Positions 12,701-25,680 of a stretch of DNA of 64,000 nucleotides are shown piece by piece. The stretch is from Lichenostomus cassidix (taxonomy: Eukaryota; Chordata; Aves; Passeriformes; Meliphagidae): NCBI GenBank assembly GCA_008360975.2, contig CM039182.1, forward strand, positions 57,052,491 to 57,116,490, written 5' to 3'. A model generated the notes under the pieces. The model was given only the letters and a program-made list of their open reading frames with translations, was not told the origin of the DNA and did no database searches. Made by a program: the position numbers and the translations under genes. Positions within the stretch are counted from its first letter, which is position 1, and every line of letters begins with the position of its first letter.

Positions 12701-13430
12701 ATATATTTCCTTTCATAATTAAATTTTGCCTCAATTAAATATCCTCAAGAAAGCGCATAATGAAATTGCCTATCTATATTTTATTCAAAGCAAAGCTGTA
12801 TCAGCTAATTTTAATACATCCATTAGGATTCCTTCCATTTTAGGAATTTGAAAATTAGCAGAGAGGAAGCATACTGAGTAAGGCTCATTCATCTATTACG
12901 AAAATCTCATTTAGCAAGGATTCTATAAAAACAAATTTATGATGTTTTCATGTTCCAAATACCTAAGCAAAAAGTAATTCTCATTTAAGTTGACCCTCAG
13001 GTTAATCACATCTCATAACCACTTTTCATTTCAGCCTCATAAAATTCTTGTCAAAAGGATCATTTGATGTGCTATCGAATGGAAGAGAATGCAAAGAAGG
13101 CATTCTAAGAAGATTACTTTCTCACTATGGCTTTCAGGCTGCTACAACTCAGTTTCCAAACTGCATGCTATCCGTGCAGAGTTGAAATGTACAAGGAAAT
13201 TGCAAGAATGAGGTATAGCTTCTAAAAAAGAAACTGGATATGATAAACTGAAAAATCAACATTGACATTTTTAACTTGTTAAAAGGTGTCACAAAATAAG
13301 ACAATTATAAAAAAAAATGGCTCCCAATACCTTTCCCTAAAGCCTGAACAATCTAAGGAATCTAAATTATATTATGGATAGGCTTGTCAGAAATTTTTAA
13401 TGCAGTGTTTTAAAAATCAAAATTTGTTTA
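9721..13430. other. Mostly AT-rich sequence; one unrecognised 148-codon frame
   Basis: A minus-strand open frame of 148 codons lies at 10089-10535 within a somewhat GC-richer, CpG-poor patch. I do not recognise it. It has no domain-like motif, no obvious signal peptide and no membrane segment, and could be chance or an old retroviral remnant. From about 11.7 to 12.7 kb the plus strand is visibly poor in G. Nothing else is recognised. Confidence 0.4.
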
Positions 13431-13435
13431 AAAAT

Positions 13436-14334
13436 TGTCTTGGTTTGAAAGACAGGTGTCTCCCAAAAGAGGTTGAAACCCTCCCTTAGAACAGAGAATG
13501 TGATTTTTCTTTTTTCCCTCCCTCCGAATTATTTAATTTTGTAAATCAAGGGCTGTCAGGCAAAAGTATGGGGAAAAAAAAAGGAATATCAGTTATTTAC
13601 TAGTATCTATAAACAAACAATAACAATAGCAACCACAACTAGAACCAGAAAACCAATAGCAGGTAACTTGGGAGCTGCCAAGCCTTTTCCCGTGTGGTGT
13701 AATCACGGTTGCAAGCAGCAGGGGCGCTGTTGAGCTCCCGGCCAGGCAGGGCAGGTGCGATGACTCCCGAGCAGCTGCAGGTGGCGCTGTGGCGCAGGGT
13801 CAGGTCAGCCTCAGGCAGCTGGATGATGGCGGACAGGCTGAAGAGCAGGCAGCCAGGCAGCTCAGAGCGGCAGAAAGCAGGGAGGCAGGATCAGGCACTG
13901 GCTCCCTCCCAGCTAGCAGCGAGGTAGCAAAGATTTCTGCAGTCACAGCAGACGCCGCAGTCTCATGCAGCAGAGGGCATGGGCAGACAGCAGAGGCAGC
14001 CGGACTCTCCCAGCGGCAGCTGCGGGAAAACGCAGCCCGAGGAAACGCGCCCTTCCCAGGGGGAAGAAAAGTTGAATCAAAACTCACCCAGCCAGGAGAG
14101 AAGAGAAACAGGGCACAGTTGGATTTCCTCTGGTAGCAGCTGGAAAGCAAAGAGCCAGCAGCCTCTACCCTCAGCGTCCGAACCACGAGAGAGCCTTCCC
14201 AGGGCCGGCTCTTCCCTTACTGTGCCCTGCCCAAAAACCTAGCTTTTGTCTTTTACAAAAGACTTGATCGCTCTAAACATCGGACTATTTGTTGCTTAGT
14301 AACAGGAATGGGAAGAAATTCTCAACCCCCGACA
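13436..14334. mobile_element. Solo LTR, 899 bp, 5-bp target duplication (songbird ERV family)
   Basis: The ends are TGTCTTGGTTTGAAAGACAG and CCCCCGACA, giving TGTC...GACA inverted termini. The 5-bp sequence aaaat is repeated exactly at 13431-13435 and 14335-14339. The head resembles the LTR at 61135-61645 (TGT.TTGGTTTGAAA). A 5-bp duplication fits ERVL or ERV1 integrases rather than ERVK. The central 13.70-14.22 kb is GC-rich with many CpGs, unlike the A-rich first 230 bp. Orientation is not certain; I favour minus. The overlapping open frames inside (up to 128 codons, both strands) reflect base composition, not a protein. Confidence 0.78.
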
Positions 14335-14339
14335 AAAAT

Positions 14340-17300
14340 AAATTAGAGTCAAGATCTAGGATAGCACGTAATCTAATACTTACTATGATTCTTTAATTTG
14401 TTTTATGACGGCAAGTTTTTTAGAGGCAGGTGTTGTAAAGACATAAAACAAAATTATTCCAGACCTAAATGCAAAAGCCAGCCATGCTTCCCTTTGTACT
14501 TACAGAAAATGTACCAGCAAAGCTAGATCAAACTGCTCTAAATCAAAATTCCTTGGAGAAAAATGTAATAGGCTTGGGTAAAGACAGAGATAATAAGACA
14601 CTTTTACTATATATTTGAATCAAATGAAGATTAGTGTTTATATATGAACCTTAATTTTTTGCATGATCTGTAACCTTACCAGTATTGCTGAAAGCAAGAC
14701 ATAAAAATACTTATTTGCTATGCAGTGCTAGTGCAGCCCACCTTCTTCATCTACCCCACTATTCTCTAAAAATTTTTCTCCCTGATACAGAAAATATCAA
14801 ATTCAATTTATATGTATGGCCATTTTTGCTCTAAAGGCACAGTAGTGACTCACAGTCAACCCTGGGCCCACCAGGGCCAACAGGTCCTTCTCTGCGAAGC
14901 TGTTCTCCAGCTTTCCCACAATGCTGAGGTAACAGTATAAATGGTTACCAGAATGATTGGTAAATTTACACCCATTAAAACTATTTTTATAAGTGCTAAT
15001 AATTCAAATAATTCACTTTGAGTTATACTCTCTCAAAAAATATAGCTCACAGTGAGAAAGGAGAGATCACACAGCCAAAACAGAGCTTGACCAGAAGTTA
15101 CATAAAGGATATTTTTCTTTTAAATTTGTTAAAAAACAGGAGTAAAATGATTAGGCAAAACTCTAAGACTCAACTATTACAATTCTGAAATAGTACTAGA
15201 CTGCATCATTTTCTTATTCTTTAACAGGAGAAATTGCCTGTCCAGGGCCACATTTTCTAAGTCATAATAAATCTTTGTGGTGGATTTTATTTCCAGTGCA
15301 TAAAAAAAAGCAGTCAGATGGGGGTCATGACAAGACAGGATGTCATGCAGTTTGCATGAGGGAGCAAAAGCCAACATTGCAGGAAGAGAGAAGTTGGCTC
15401 TGCTTTCTCTCTGTTGACTGCATGAGAAGTCAGGTCTGTTAGCTCAGGGGCAATAGAGCTAACATCATTCTCTTGACAGCACAAATCAGTAATTATCTGC
15501 CTGCAGCAACACAACAAAGTAAACATGGTCCTGCAACTCAAGTAAACTGAAAAAAAACTGGCATCTTCAAAATACTTGAGGATTAAGAATATATCCAAGT
15601 GAAGTGGTGCTACAATGTGTTAAAGTGCTATTGCAATTTCAATAGAGGCTTTACAGGTTCAAAACTGAACTAATGTTAAGGCATACATAGTATGAAATAT
15701 TAATTCTGCTGGATAAAAGAATTTAGGAAGGGAAACACAAATTCGTGGGAAGTGGCAAAAATGCATTTTAAGTCTGTTTGATAAGTCTTAAATTAGCCAG
15801 AATTTCAGATGTGTTGAATATATATTCTGAAACATAGCTACAATCCTATAGTGCAGTTAAAAAACAAGACAAGGAGAGAGATAATTGTGGTTACTCATTT
15901 GTTTATGCCTTGGCCAGAGTTTTGGGGTCCATAACCATAAATCTGAAAAGCCAAGCACATGTATTTGAGTGTGTGGAGCAAAGAGAAGTATCTGAGAGCA
16001 GATACCAAATCTTGGCTCAACCACGTATAAAACTGATTTCTACTCTGATTCATACTATACCCGGGCTTGCCTTTAATAGTGACCTGAATTAATAGGTGAT
16101 AGGGATATTTCTTCAGGCACTTCCAGGAAGCCCTTTAAGCAACATCCATAAATAAATATTTGTGGTTGTTTATTCTCTCCACAATTAATTGCACATAAGA
16201 TTTTTACAGTCTTTCTGCTTCTGAGAGAGCCACATGCCCTGTTCTTTCTCCTCCCCTTTTCTATGTGTAAGAAAACAGTTTTTCCTAGATATATCTCCTG
16301 ATATTTGTAGTTGGTGATAAATTTTAAACAGACCAAGATACAAAAATTTCCCTTGTACTGGTTAAATAAGCACAGAAGCAAATCATACAATAAAGCTGTT
16401 AGTTTATTTGATTTGTTGTAACTAAAAAAAAAAGTGTGGTTTGTTCTTATAATTCAATTCAGCTGCATACATCCATGCAATTTAATACTCTCATTAGTAA
16501 AAGCAATCACAGTTATTGCAAATTTTATTTGTGCAGTAGGCCAGATTTTGTGTGTACAGTTTGCCAGAGGGAAAGGGAAGAATGGGTTATAGATACTTCT
16601 AAATGCTTGCTAGGACAGAGTGTATATTACATATGTATATAGGTATATTTTTTAGAAATATTTGAGATGCCAGGTAAGGAGCAGCATTACCATGCATGGA
16701 AAACAACATTTTCCAGATTTTTACTATCCATCACTCTAAGGCTGCTATCAATGTCATCCAAACCCCAGTACTTTGACTAACAAGAGGACCTGGTTTTAAA
16801 CTTCAGTCTAAAAGCACAAGTTCATTTGTAGAAGACAGAAATAGAATCTGAAAACTATCCCTGTCTTCAGAAAGCTTCTGTGTTAAAATGTTCTCAGCAC
16901 AGATCTTCCTTTCCAAATGCTGTTTTTAATTATTGGAAGTAATTAATAAGCCATGCAAGCTTGATGTATGGATATGACAGGTATAATACTGTTCTCCTGA
17001 TATCTCACTGGGTCAACAAGTAGGTGACATACTTGGTGTCTTGTTCTAAAGTGCCAGGAACCTGCTGACAAAGGATTATGTATGATAGAAACAATCAATT
17101 ACAGAATAGAAATTCAGAAATAAGTTAAACAAAATAAAACATGAGCTATGATATTCTAGAAATTAAGTACACCAAGAAAAGAAATCTTTGTTGACCTTTT
17201 AAGACAGACAAATGGATTTGCAAGCTTCAACATTACTGAGGTTTATTGTTCCCATAGTTAAGATCCCCGTTACCTGCAGCCCTCCCCAGGATCTGGAGAC

Positions 17301-18884
17301 TTTCTGCCTCAGTGAGAGAAGAGGCTCAGGCTGCCCTGAGGCACAGCCAGCTGCAGTGCCCCCAGCACAGCCCCTCAACCCTTCAGCCCCTCTAAACTGC
17401 AACACCCCTCAGTCCCACAAGCCAAAACCCAGCAGAAAATTACTGTCCATACTCACATTTACCTCCATTCATGAAAGCTTGTGGATAAAGATACCAAAAG
17501 CAGGTATTCTTTTGCCTATTTTTCTCAGAAATGTGTCATTGAAGTTCTGTCATCCCCTATTGGGATGTCAAAGTTGAAAATTCAGAGATAATTATAATAC
17601 AGAATTAGAATATTATCATGTTGCTGCAGCAATTAATGAGTACCATAGGTTAATAAGGCTAACTGGAGATCCATTACATCATGATACTTAACACTGCTGT
17701 TTTAGGAGAAGCTTCATTGGTAAAACCTACTGTAATTTTTTCTTGGTTCACATTTTGTCACAGGGAATAGAGTAACACAACTGAAATCAACCTAAGAAAA
17801 GGTTATAGCTAGTGGCCTACAAGCAGAAAGAGAATACAATCAGGTAAAACCCCTAAGACAGAATAGTACTGAGCAGAACAAGTTGCTTATTTTCTGAAGG
17901 AAAAAAAAGTGTTTTTTTCTTTTAAACACAGTGTCATTGCTTGTTATTTCTGATCACCATAGCATCCTTTTTTTTAAAAGGAAACAGCGGTAGTGAAAAT
18001 CTAAATGCAGTTCCACTTTTACAAGCTGTTTAAATTTCTGACCTTTTTTCCAAATATTTTTCACAGTATTGGGGGCATTTTAAAACTACTAGTTTAACAG
18101 AAGCAGCAGCAATTTTAGAAGTTTTAAGTTCTACCTGTTGGAATGCTGCCATGATGAAAAACAAATTTTTAAGCTGTATTAAGATTTACAAATACAGCTA
18201 CTTCTATTAAAGTATTCTGTAAAGCTTTCTGTGTATCAAGACAAACACACAAATTTCAGATCTCTGCAAGGTTTAAAACTCAAACTTTGGTGAAGTAAAA
18301 TGGAAGTGATGGTGTGACAGGCTTCTCTCAGGTTAAAATTCTAGGAGGAGTATAGTATAGGAGAATATTCTTTCTAGGCAAGTGAAATCAGTCACCTATG
18401 GTGAAGTACTTGCTTCTCCACAGGATGGGGTCTCATTACTAAAAATGAAAAACATCAGAATCACAAAAGTGGTTCTCGGACAAATAAATAATAACTTTGC
18501 TGTAAGTAAATTATACACTAGAAGGAAAAGTATCCAACTGGAGAAAATCACATCAGCTGAATAATTAAATACCTTGTTTTGAGGTTGATGCTACCTACCA
18601 TTTTCCCTTATGGCTCTGCCAAAATACTGGGTAAATATTAATTTCACGCAAGTCAGAAATCACTGATAGCATGGACAAAAATCAGAGCAGTATAAGAATT
18701 AAACAACCGTGAGGAGAGAAGTAAGGCACACTGAAGATTCCATTTTATGAAGTGCAAAGCTTTTTATTAACAGATTAGTAAAAAGGGACTTAGAAACAGT
18801 AACCTTCTCAATAGGAAAATATTGGTTAGCCAAGGAAAAGTATAAGCTACCAGAATAAAGTAGTTGTGAGAAAAGCAAATACCA
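14340..18884. other. AT-rich sequence; one C-rich patch near 17.3 kb
   Basis: No gene is supported. At 17267-17410 there is a C-rich, CpG-poor patch with a minus-strand AATAAA just to its left (17242-17247), which could be part of a decayed LTR. The 121-codon plus-strand frame across it (17212-17577) shows no family features. The remainder is featureless. Confidence 0.4.
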
Positions 18885-19105
18885 TGCTAGGATGTATCAG
18901 GTGAAGTTTCACTGGTAGCAGTAGGCGTGTATTCGTGGTCTCAATCAAGGCTCTTCAGTATTTCTGATGGCTAATGACCTCAGGCACATGGCGGGAGTCT
19001 TGGAGCTTTCCTGTGCAGAGCCAGGAGCTGGACATTGATGATCCCTGTGTTTCACTTCCAGCTCAGGATATTCTGTTATTCTATGATTCTATGATTCAAT
19101 GATTC
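18885..19105 (+). mobile_element. CR1 LINE 3' fragment
   Basis: The end at 19079-19105 is the CR1 tail (ttctatgattctatgattc, then a variant copy), preceded by the conserved gagctggac...gatgatcc...cttccagctcaggatatt block. An upstream piece from about 18885 (ctaggatgtatcaggtgaag) matches CR1 as well, but sequence between about 18925 and 18990 does not follow smoothly, so there is an internal deletion or rearrangement. Confidence 0.85.
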
Positions 19106-21329
19106 ACTACAGCACATAATTTCCAAGAAATTTCAACATACAACAAAATAAAGAAAATGTTCCTTGCCTTTTCTCAAGGTGCAAAGAGCATAATTCATTG
19201 GGATTTTATAGAAATACACAAATATAATTAACATATATCTAATGTCCTACTTAGCTTTTGAAAGACAGGAAAAAAATAGTGCCCTGTGTCAGAGGAAGCA
19301 GTGACATGTTTTAGGTCAAGCAAAAACCCAGAGGCCCAGTTTTGCAGACACATTTCTCTTGTCTGCTCTCCTCTAACCTTTTAGCCATGTTCTGCTGCAG
19401 TAATTTGCTAGTGTTTTTGTCACAGTGTAAATAAAGTTCACAAATGCTACAGTTCCATGACAGCTCTGCTTTGTGATGCAAATGAAGAGCTTCTGAAACA
19501 AAACTGTAACAAAACATGACATGGTTCAGAGATATAGCACAAACATTTTATAGCCATGTAATTTCAGTGTTAAAGTCCTATTTAGAGAGCTGAGTTTTGA
19601 GTCGTTTCAAGGTTACTTATTACCTTTAAACCTTAACTAGAAGTGTTCTTTCTACTCTTGTTAATCAAAAGTAATTTTCTCTATTCAGCCTCAGAACATC
19701 TGTTACCTGCTCCCCAAGTCTTATAAACTTTAAAAACTTTATAAACAAGGATGCCCTCTACTTGATAGTCATAGCTAGTTTCAGATCCTGGGTTAAAAAT
19801 ATATGGTCCACTTAAGATTATTAAATATTGCACATAAGCTGATATTGCCATAGGGACAGTATGTCTGAAACATCATCTCTCTACACTCTTCCCTGCAATT
19901 CTAAATTCAGCACATGCCTGATGACTGCTCAGGGCCTTGACTCAGTTTGATTCACAGGGGACACACTACAGCTTGGAGCAGCAGTTCCCAAGACTGCTCA
20001 TGGTGCTGTTTCCTCTTGCCACTTTCTCACCTTACTGGCCTCCACTCTGGTCGTTGAACCACTGTTTGTTCCTACCTTTACCCAGAAACTGCAGCTGTTG
20101 CCTGCTTCCTGCCTACACCATCCCTATCTTCTCATGGTCCTCCTCAAATGGTAACTCACTTTACCTCCCTGAACAACCTCACAACAGAGAAGTGCTCATG
20201 CTATATAAATTTTATCTACTAGCATAAAAATTATATACATTATTCAAGCAAGTAGTGACTTCAAACTGCTTTCCACTGCAGAACAAATTGCCCTTCATTT
20301 TACTTCAGAAGAGAAAAAAAGAAAAAACAAATAAAACCCAAAAAACTGGCACAGTTAATGAACTAATACAAGTTTTTTCATCTCTAAATAAAAAGGACCA
20401 GCATGTTCTTCTGGGTACTTCTACACTAGAATAAGAGATTCTCTTCACATTAAATAAGTATTTCTCTGTTCCATACAAATAGGAAATGTTCTAAGAACAG
20501 GTACATGTTCCCATGCATGTAACATTTTTAAAGTCATTACTACATACACCATGATGTATTTCATGCAGGAATGTTAAAAATCCAGAAGAGCAGAAAAAAT
20601 ATTTCAGCAGAATCCTAGTTCTATGACTTTTAACAGATCGTATGCAATTACTATTCATTAATTAAAGTAGAATGTAATACTACTGTCTGCAGCACTGTCA
20701 GATATTGTATGCAGCAGCACTGTCAGATATTTTAGGACTGTGGAGGTGTTTTAGGACTGTGACTCTATTTAGCTTAGAGTCACCTCATAAGAAAGTGGAA
20801 AACATGAAGTACCAACAAAATGAAGTAAAACTTAAAAAGAAAAAAAAAGTATAAAAAGTTAATTGCATTAAGGTTTTCAAGTGGCTGATTGAAACTAATT
20901 TTTTTTCCTAAGAATACATGAAAATGTCCTTCAGCTGCAGGCAAAAGGACAACCTGCTCCAAAACAGTGCTTTCTTTGGTGAGAAGCCTGGAAGAAATTA
21001 TTTCTACTTTTTGTATTTCAAAAGAAAAATGCATTAGAACAGCAACAGGACTCTGAAAACTGCCTTACTCACCTTTTTAACCCAGCTTCTCTCAGCAAGC
21101 ATCCAGGAAGCAGAAAGGCTATTAACTTACAACTTAATTTGTGAGGTCTGGGTTTAGCAAGGTGTTCTGTAGGACTAGAGAAGCTCCCAAATAGTAGGGC
21201 TTGTATTGAATAAGGCAGCATCGTTAATAAATTGACATTTTGTTCCTTTCTGGGTTTGGACAGCTGAATAAACTTTGCTTCTCCTAGATGCTGAGATGAC
21301 TGGCTGAACATCAAATCCATGGAATCAGA
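19106..21329. other. AT-rich sequence, small local duplications only
   Basis: Near 20690-20760 two short segments are each present twice: gcagcactgtcagatatt and ttttaggactgtg. Nothing else is recognised. Confidence 0.45.
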
Positions 21330-21760
21330 GAATACATCCAATACCTGTAGCTCAGTGCACAGAGGCAGTGTGAGCTGCAGGTTGAGCTCTGGAGAGGCAG
21401 GAGCCTAAGCCCAAGGCAAGAGGCCATGACCTGCTGACCCTTTGCATAACAAAGGGCCTGGGGACCTGTAACCCAGACACCAAAGGCACCAATGACTCCA
21501 GACTTTCCCATGCTTAGATTGTGAGGGTATAAAAGCCATGGGGTTCCTTTGTCTGGGGCTCCTCCTCGGAGACACAGAGCTTGAGTTGTTATTTTGTTAT
21601 TGCTCCAACATTTAATTATTTTAAGTATTGGGATATCTGAGATTCTGCCAAGGGAAACCTGGGAAAGGAAACCTGGTCTGACTGTGTGAATGTGGGGTAT
21701 GTAGCTGCAAAGGGGCCTCAGTCCCAGCTTAGGTGGTACAAGACAGGGAAATTTCCTTAA
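21330..21760 (+). mobile_element. Probable LTR (ERVL-like), edges unresolved
   Basis: A TATAAAAG box at 21528-21535 lies inside an LTR-like layout. A G/C-rich U3-like part at about 21340-21520 is followed by a transcribed-like part with ctcctcctcggagacacagag and then a T-rich stretch. It stands out from AT-rich flanks. I could not find matching target duplications or firm TG/CA ends. The 160-codon minus-strand frame at 21311-21793 runs antisense across it and is not taken as a gene. Confidence 0.45.
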
Positions 21761-21769
21761 CAATGGGAA

Positions 21770-24700
21770 AGTAACCGTACTGACAGAACTCAAACTTCTG
21801 TATCATCCAGAAACAAACCCAGTTTAGTAGGATCATAGCTGTAATAGAAAACTGCTCTGCCGCCAGCTCAGTTAGGGATCTGCCTTGTGGCACTGTACCA
21901 CTTAGGCTTTAGCGATGTTAGGGCAACTTTCTGGACTGACCATTCAAGAGCCATTCTTGGAGTCCCACTTGCACCACCCCAGAATTACTGCTGGAATCAA
22001 AGCACCTTCACAGCAGGCAGCTCCAGTGAGCAGCTCAAGTGTCCTGCTGGATTCCCACGACACATAGTCAGACACGTTTCCCTCACTGGTTCAGTACCAG
22101 ATTTCCTGTAGCAGAGTCATAGAGGTCTGATTCCTTTTAATTTAATTATGGTGCAGCAACATGATTACAAGTCAGTCTGGGTGCTGCTGGGCTTTTGTAC
22201 TCTTACAATACACACGTTCCTCACACACACTTCATGCCCCTTACACGGGCCTTGTGTTCCAATGGCCATTTTGGGCCTGGGATCTTCTCCTTGTTTAAAA
22301 GGGTTCTACAGAGTCTCTGGGTGACCAGCCATCTGGCCCCACAGGACCCTGTGTCCTTTGTTAGGCAAAGGGTCAGTGCCAGGTCACAGCTCATTGCTGA
22401 GAACTCCAGTCGTTTCCCCCCACCTAGGGCACAACCTGAAACTTGCACTGCAGCTGCTCACTGAGCTGCCTGCACTGGAAATATACCCCAGCAGTGAGTT
22501 CTAGAGATATAAGGTCCATCATGTTTTTAAGTCTGAAAGAAAAGCAACACAGCTATTTTACCAGAGCACGATAAGAATCAGTCTTCTTCAATGCAACTTA
22601 TGCCACGTTTTCCTCACATTTTCTACTTACCTCCACAGCTCTATCATTTTTTTTATCAAACCCAAAATTTGGTCTAAATCTTTCAATGACTGTTCATAAA
22701 TTTAGATTATGTCCACATGACTCTGAAGTTATAGTCTACCTTTAATATTCTCCATTCAATATCACCTGTAATTTTGTATCCTAGTTAAAATGATTCATGG
22801 TTCAAATATTCCCCACTAATTGTTTAATACTCTTGATAGTTTCAATAAATATACTATTTGTGACATTAATGTACAGTTTCATATATGACATTTCAACAGC
22901 ATAAATTTAAAACACTGTTATAGTACTTGCATGGTAAAAAGACCAGAATTCTATAAGAATTACTTGTGGAGCCTCAGAATGAATTTAACAAGAAACTCAG
23001 TTTGAGTGCCAGTCTGTTTGTTGGGGTTTTTTAACCATATGAGGTTTGTATGACAAGTGATACTGCCTCTCTCCACAATTTGTTCTTATGTCAGTAGATC
23101 ATTATGACTGGAGAACTCTAATATTTTATTGTTTATATAGTCTTATACAACCACTTTTGTTTCAAAAAGACCAAGTTTAAACAGCATATGAGTTCTGCAG
23201 CTTTCCAAAACATGGTTGCAGTGACATAAATAAATTCTTCTGCATTATCTGAGACTCAAAGCCTAAGTATTGGGAAATCTATCCCAAGTCCAATATTTTA
23301 CTTACATAACAAGAACATTTCATTGCTTCCAAGCAGGAAGACATGCATCAATTTCTGATAAATTAAACAACATTCTTTATTCCAGACTTAATTATTTTAC
23401 CAAAATCCAATGTATGTCAAAAGGGATTCTTTTTATCCCATAAAAAAATTCAGAGTCTTGTCAAAATCATGTTCACTGATTGAAAGCCAAGACTACCTCA
23501 TTGTCTGTCATGATAGGTGGATATAAAATAAATACCAGCATTTGAAAATGAAAATTGTGTTACTACTTCTATGAATGTTAGTACAACTAGACAGAGTAGG
23601 ACAATGAGGACTTTCTTTCAAACTGTATCTCACTAACACATTATATGGTTATGAAAATACTTCATTTATCTGTTAATTTTTATTAGTTATGATTAAGAGT
23701 AAATGACTCACTTTGCTAAATGAAAGCCACCTGCAGTTCCTCCTAATAATCCCAACCAAAGTGCAGCAGTTCCATATATTGCCCAGGTTTCATTCCGTTC
23801 TGTGTAATTAAAGCTATTTCAAGCCCCATTGCTACCAGAATTCCACAATTCAAAATGAACAGCAGACAAATTTTCTGTTTATAAGGCGTGGGAATAAATT
23901 TATATTAAAACATTTCAAAATAATTTTACTTAAACATTTCCATGATTTGAGGTATAGATATGAAAAATGGACTGTGCAGTTTTAAATTAATGGAAGCCTG
24001 CCTTACTCCTGAAAACTAGCATTTTCCAGCAAGTCTGTTACAACACCACAGAAAATCACACTAAGTTTAGAATAACACTAAGTTTAGAATAGTGAATGAC
24101 ACTAAGTTTAGAATAACACTGTAAAACAAGAGCACTTAGTTCTCAGAGAGAATGTATCCAAAAAGAACACTGAGTTACACTCAAAAGTGCATGATCCATC
24201 AGCTGCCAGGAAGAGCTGCAAAGTTCCAGCCTTTTGCAACTGAGCATTCATTTATCTCAGAAACTGTCATTGACCTAGGAAAATACCCTTTCTCTCTCTC
24301 CCATTGCTGAATTCACAAAGAAAATCTCTGAAATGCTTTACCATTTTTAGGACAGGGGTCAAAGGTCAGAAATAATTATTTACTCACAAATGTGAGAAAA
24401 AGACATTTTACCTCCAGGAAACTACGCTAGTAAGCTGTGAGACAGTGCCAGATGAGAGCATTAAAAATTTCTCATTTGGGGATTAATTAATGATTCCTCA
24501 TGCATCCCCACTGCATGATACAATATCAGAGAGTTCAGCTACAAGGCAAGTTTAGCAGAGAGGCTTGTGGATTTTGGAGCACTTATCAATGCTCCTCCAG
24601 CTGCAGAGCTGAGAGATTATTAGGACTATTATATCACAGGTGTACTTACTGTCCTCCCAGCAGTGAGATTTCTCAGACATTGTAGTGTGTAGGTCTGGTG

Positions 24701-25255
24701 TTTTTCTTCAGTCACACCACATAAGCACCAGAATTTCCAGGACAAACATGGCAGGTACTGACCAAAATATCAAAAATACCATGCAAGTTGCAAACCAGTT
24801 CTGCAGCATTCCATCAGCGAAAGGCAATTGTATACCCAGGAGATGCAAAGAAACATGGTAATTATGCAGATCTCTGGGATTTCCAAGCAGAAACAGGCTT
24901 ATCAAGTATTTTCTATTCGTTTAAGAACTGCTTTGCTTGGCAAAAATTCCTCACAAATAATTGGCTATCAAGATAAAAGAATGGCACTGTGTAGTGTGTG
25001 GGCCATCCAAAAAACAAAAGAGAAGTTCAAATGGCACAGTCAGAACATAACAAAAGATTTTGTTCTGTCCCTGGTTTTTCTAAGTCCCTCTACTTCACCA
25101 TCACCACCAGCCATCTCTTGGGATCTGATCTCGCAGTTGTCTTCTCACATGGCAATTACCATCCTTTTACAAAAGCAATCGGCAGTGTTTGAGATATTCC
25201 CTTTATTTAGCAACACCAGCTGGCTGCTTTATATCTCCTCAGGAAGAAAGCCTAT
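21770..25255. other. AT-rich sequence; small three-copy tandem repeat
   Basis: Between 24058 and 24114 a 16-bp unit (acactaagtttagaat) occurs three times, starting at 24058, 24075 and 24099. A GC-richer patch at about 22160-22460 is unrecognised. No gene is supported. Confidence 0.45.
24058..24114. repeat. Three-copy 16-bp tandem repeat
   Basis: Three exact copies start at 24058, 24075 and 24099. The third is displaced by a short unrelated spacer. Confidence 0.9.
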
Positions 25256-25680
25256 TGACCTGGTTCCAGCCAGTTCAGGGTAAATTTTTGCAGTAGGCAG
25301 TAGGAGGCATGGCTAGAACCAGGAGGTTATTCTATACCACCTCATGTCATTACCATGGGCAGGAGAAGGGGTCCCTTCTGAGGAGAAGGGGTTTCAGTCT
25401 GGTGGTGGCAGAGGAAGTCATCCAGTATTGTCTATTGTCGGGGGATTCTCCATGTGGATCATTCCTTTCTTATACCTTCTGTCATTAGTATGGTTGCTGT
25501 TACTGTTTGTTTTCTTATCTCATTGCTGTTTCCAGTAAACTGTTCTTATCTCAAGCCATGATCCTTGCCTTTGGTGCCTCCAATTCTCCTATCCAGTTGC
25601 CACAGGGGGGAGGGGGAGCAAGCAGCACATGGTTTTAGAGGGAGCATTAAATTGAAGAATACCATTCCTAAACCACAACA
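25256..25680 (+). mobile_element. ERVL-type LTR, 425 bp
   Basis: It starts TGACCTGGTTCCAGCC and ends in taaaccacaaca. The 3' half carries the block ttatctca followed by an R/U5-like segment and a G-run, matching the LTR at 35099-35812 in the same order. Flanking 5-mers (cctat and tgtat) do not match, so the target duplication has decayed or an edge is off by a few bases. No internal retroviral sequence follows. Confidence 0.68.

Noticed and set aside
13709..14242. Overlapping frames of 72-128 codons on both strands
   Set aside because: They lie entirely inside the solo LTR at 13436-14334 and follow its GC-rich composition; no retroviral protein motif is present.
21311..21793. 160-codon minus-strand frame as a gene
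   Set aside because: It is antisense across an LTR-like unit with a plus-strand TATAAAAG box, and it matches no family I recognise.
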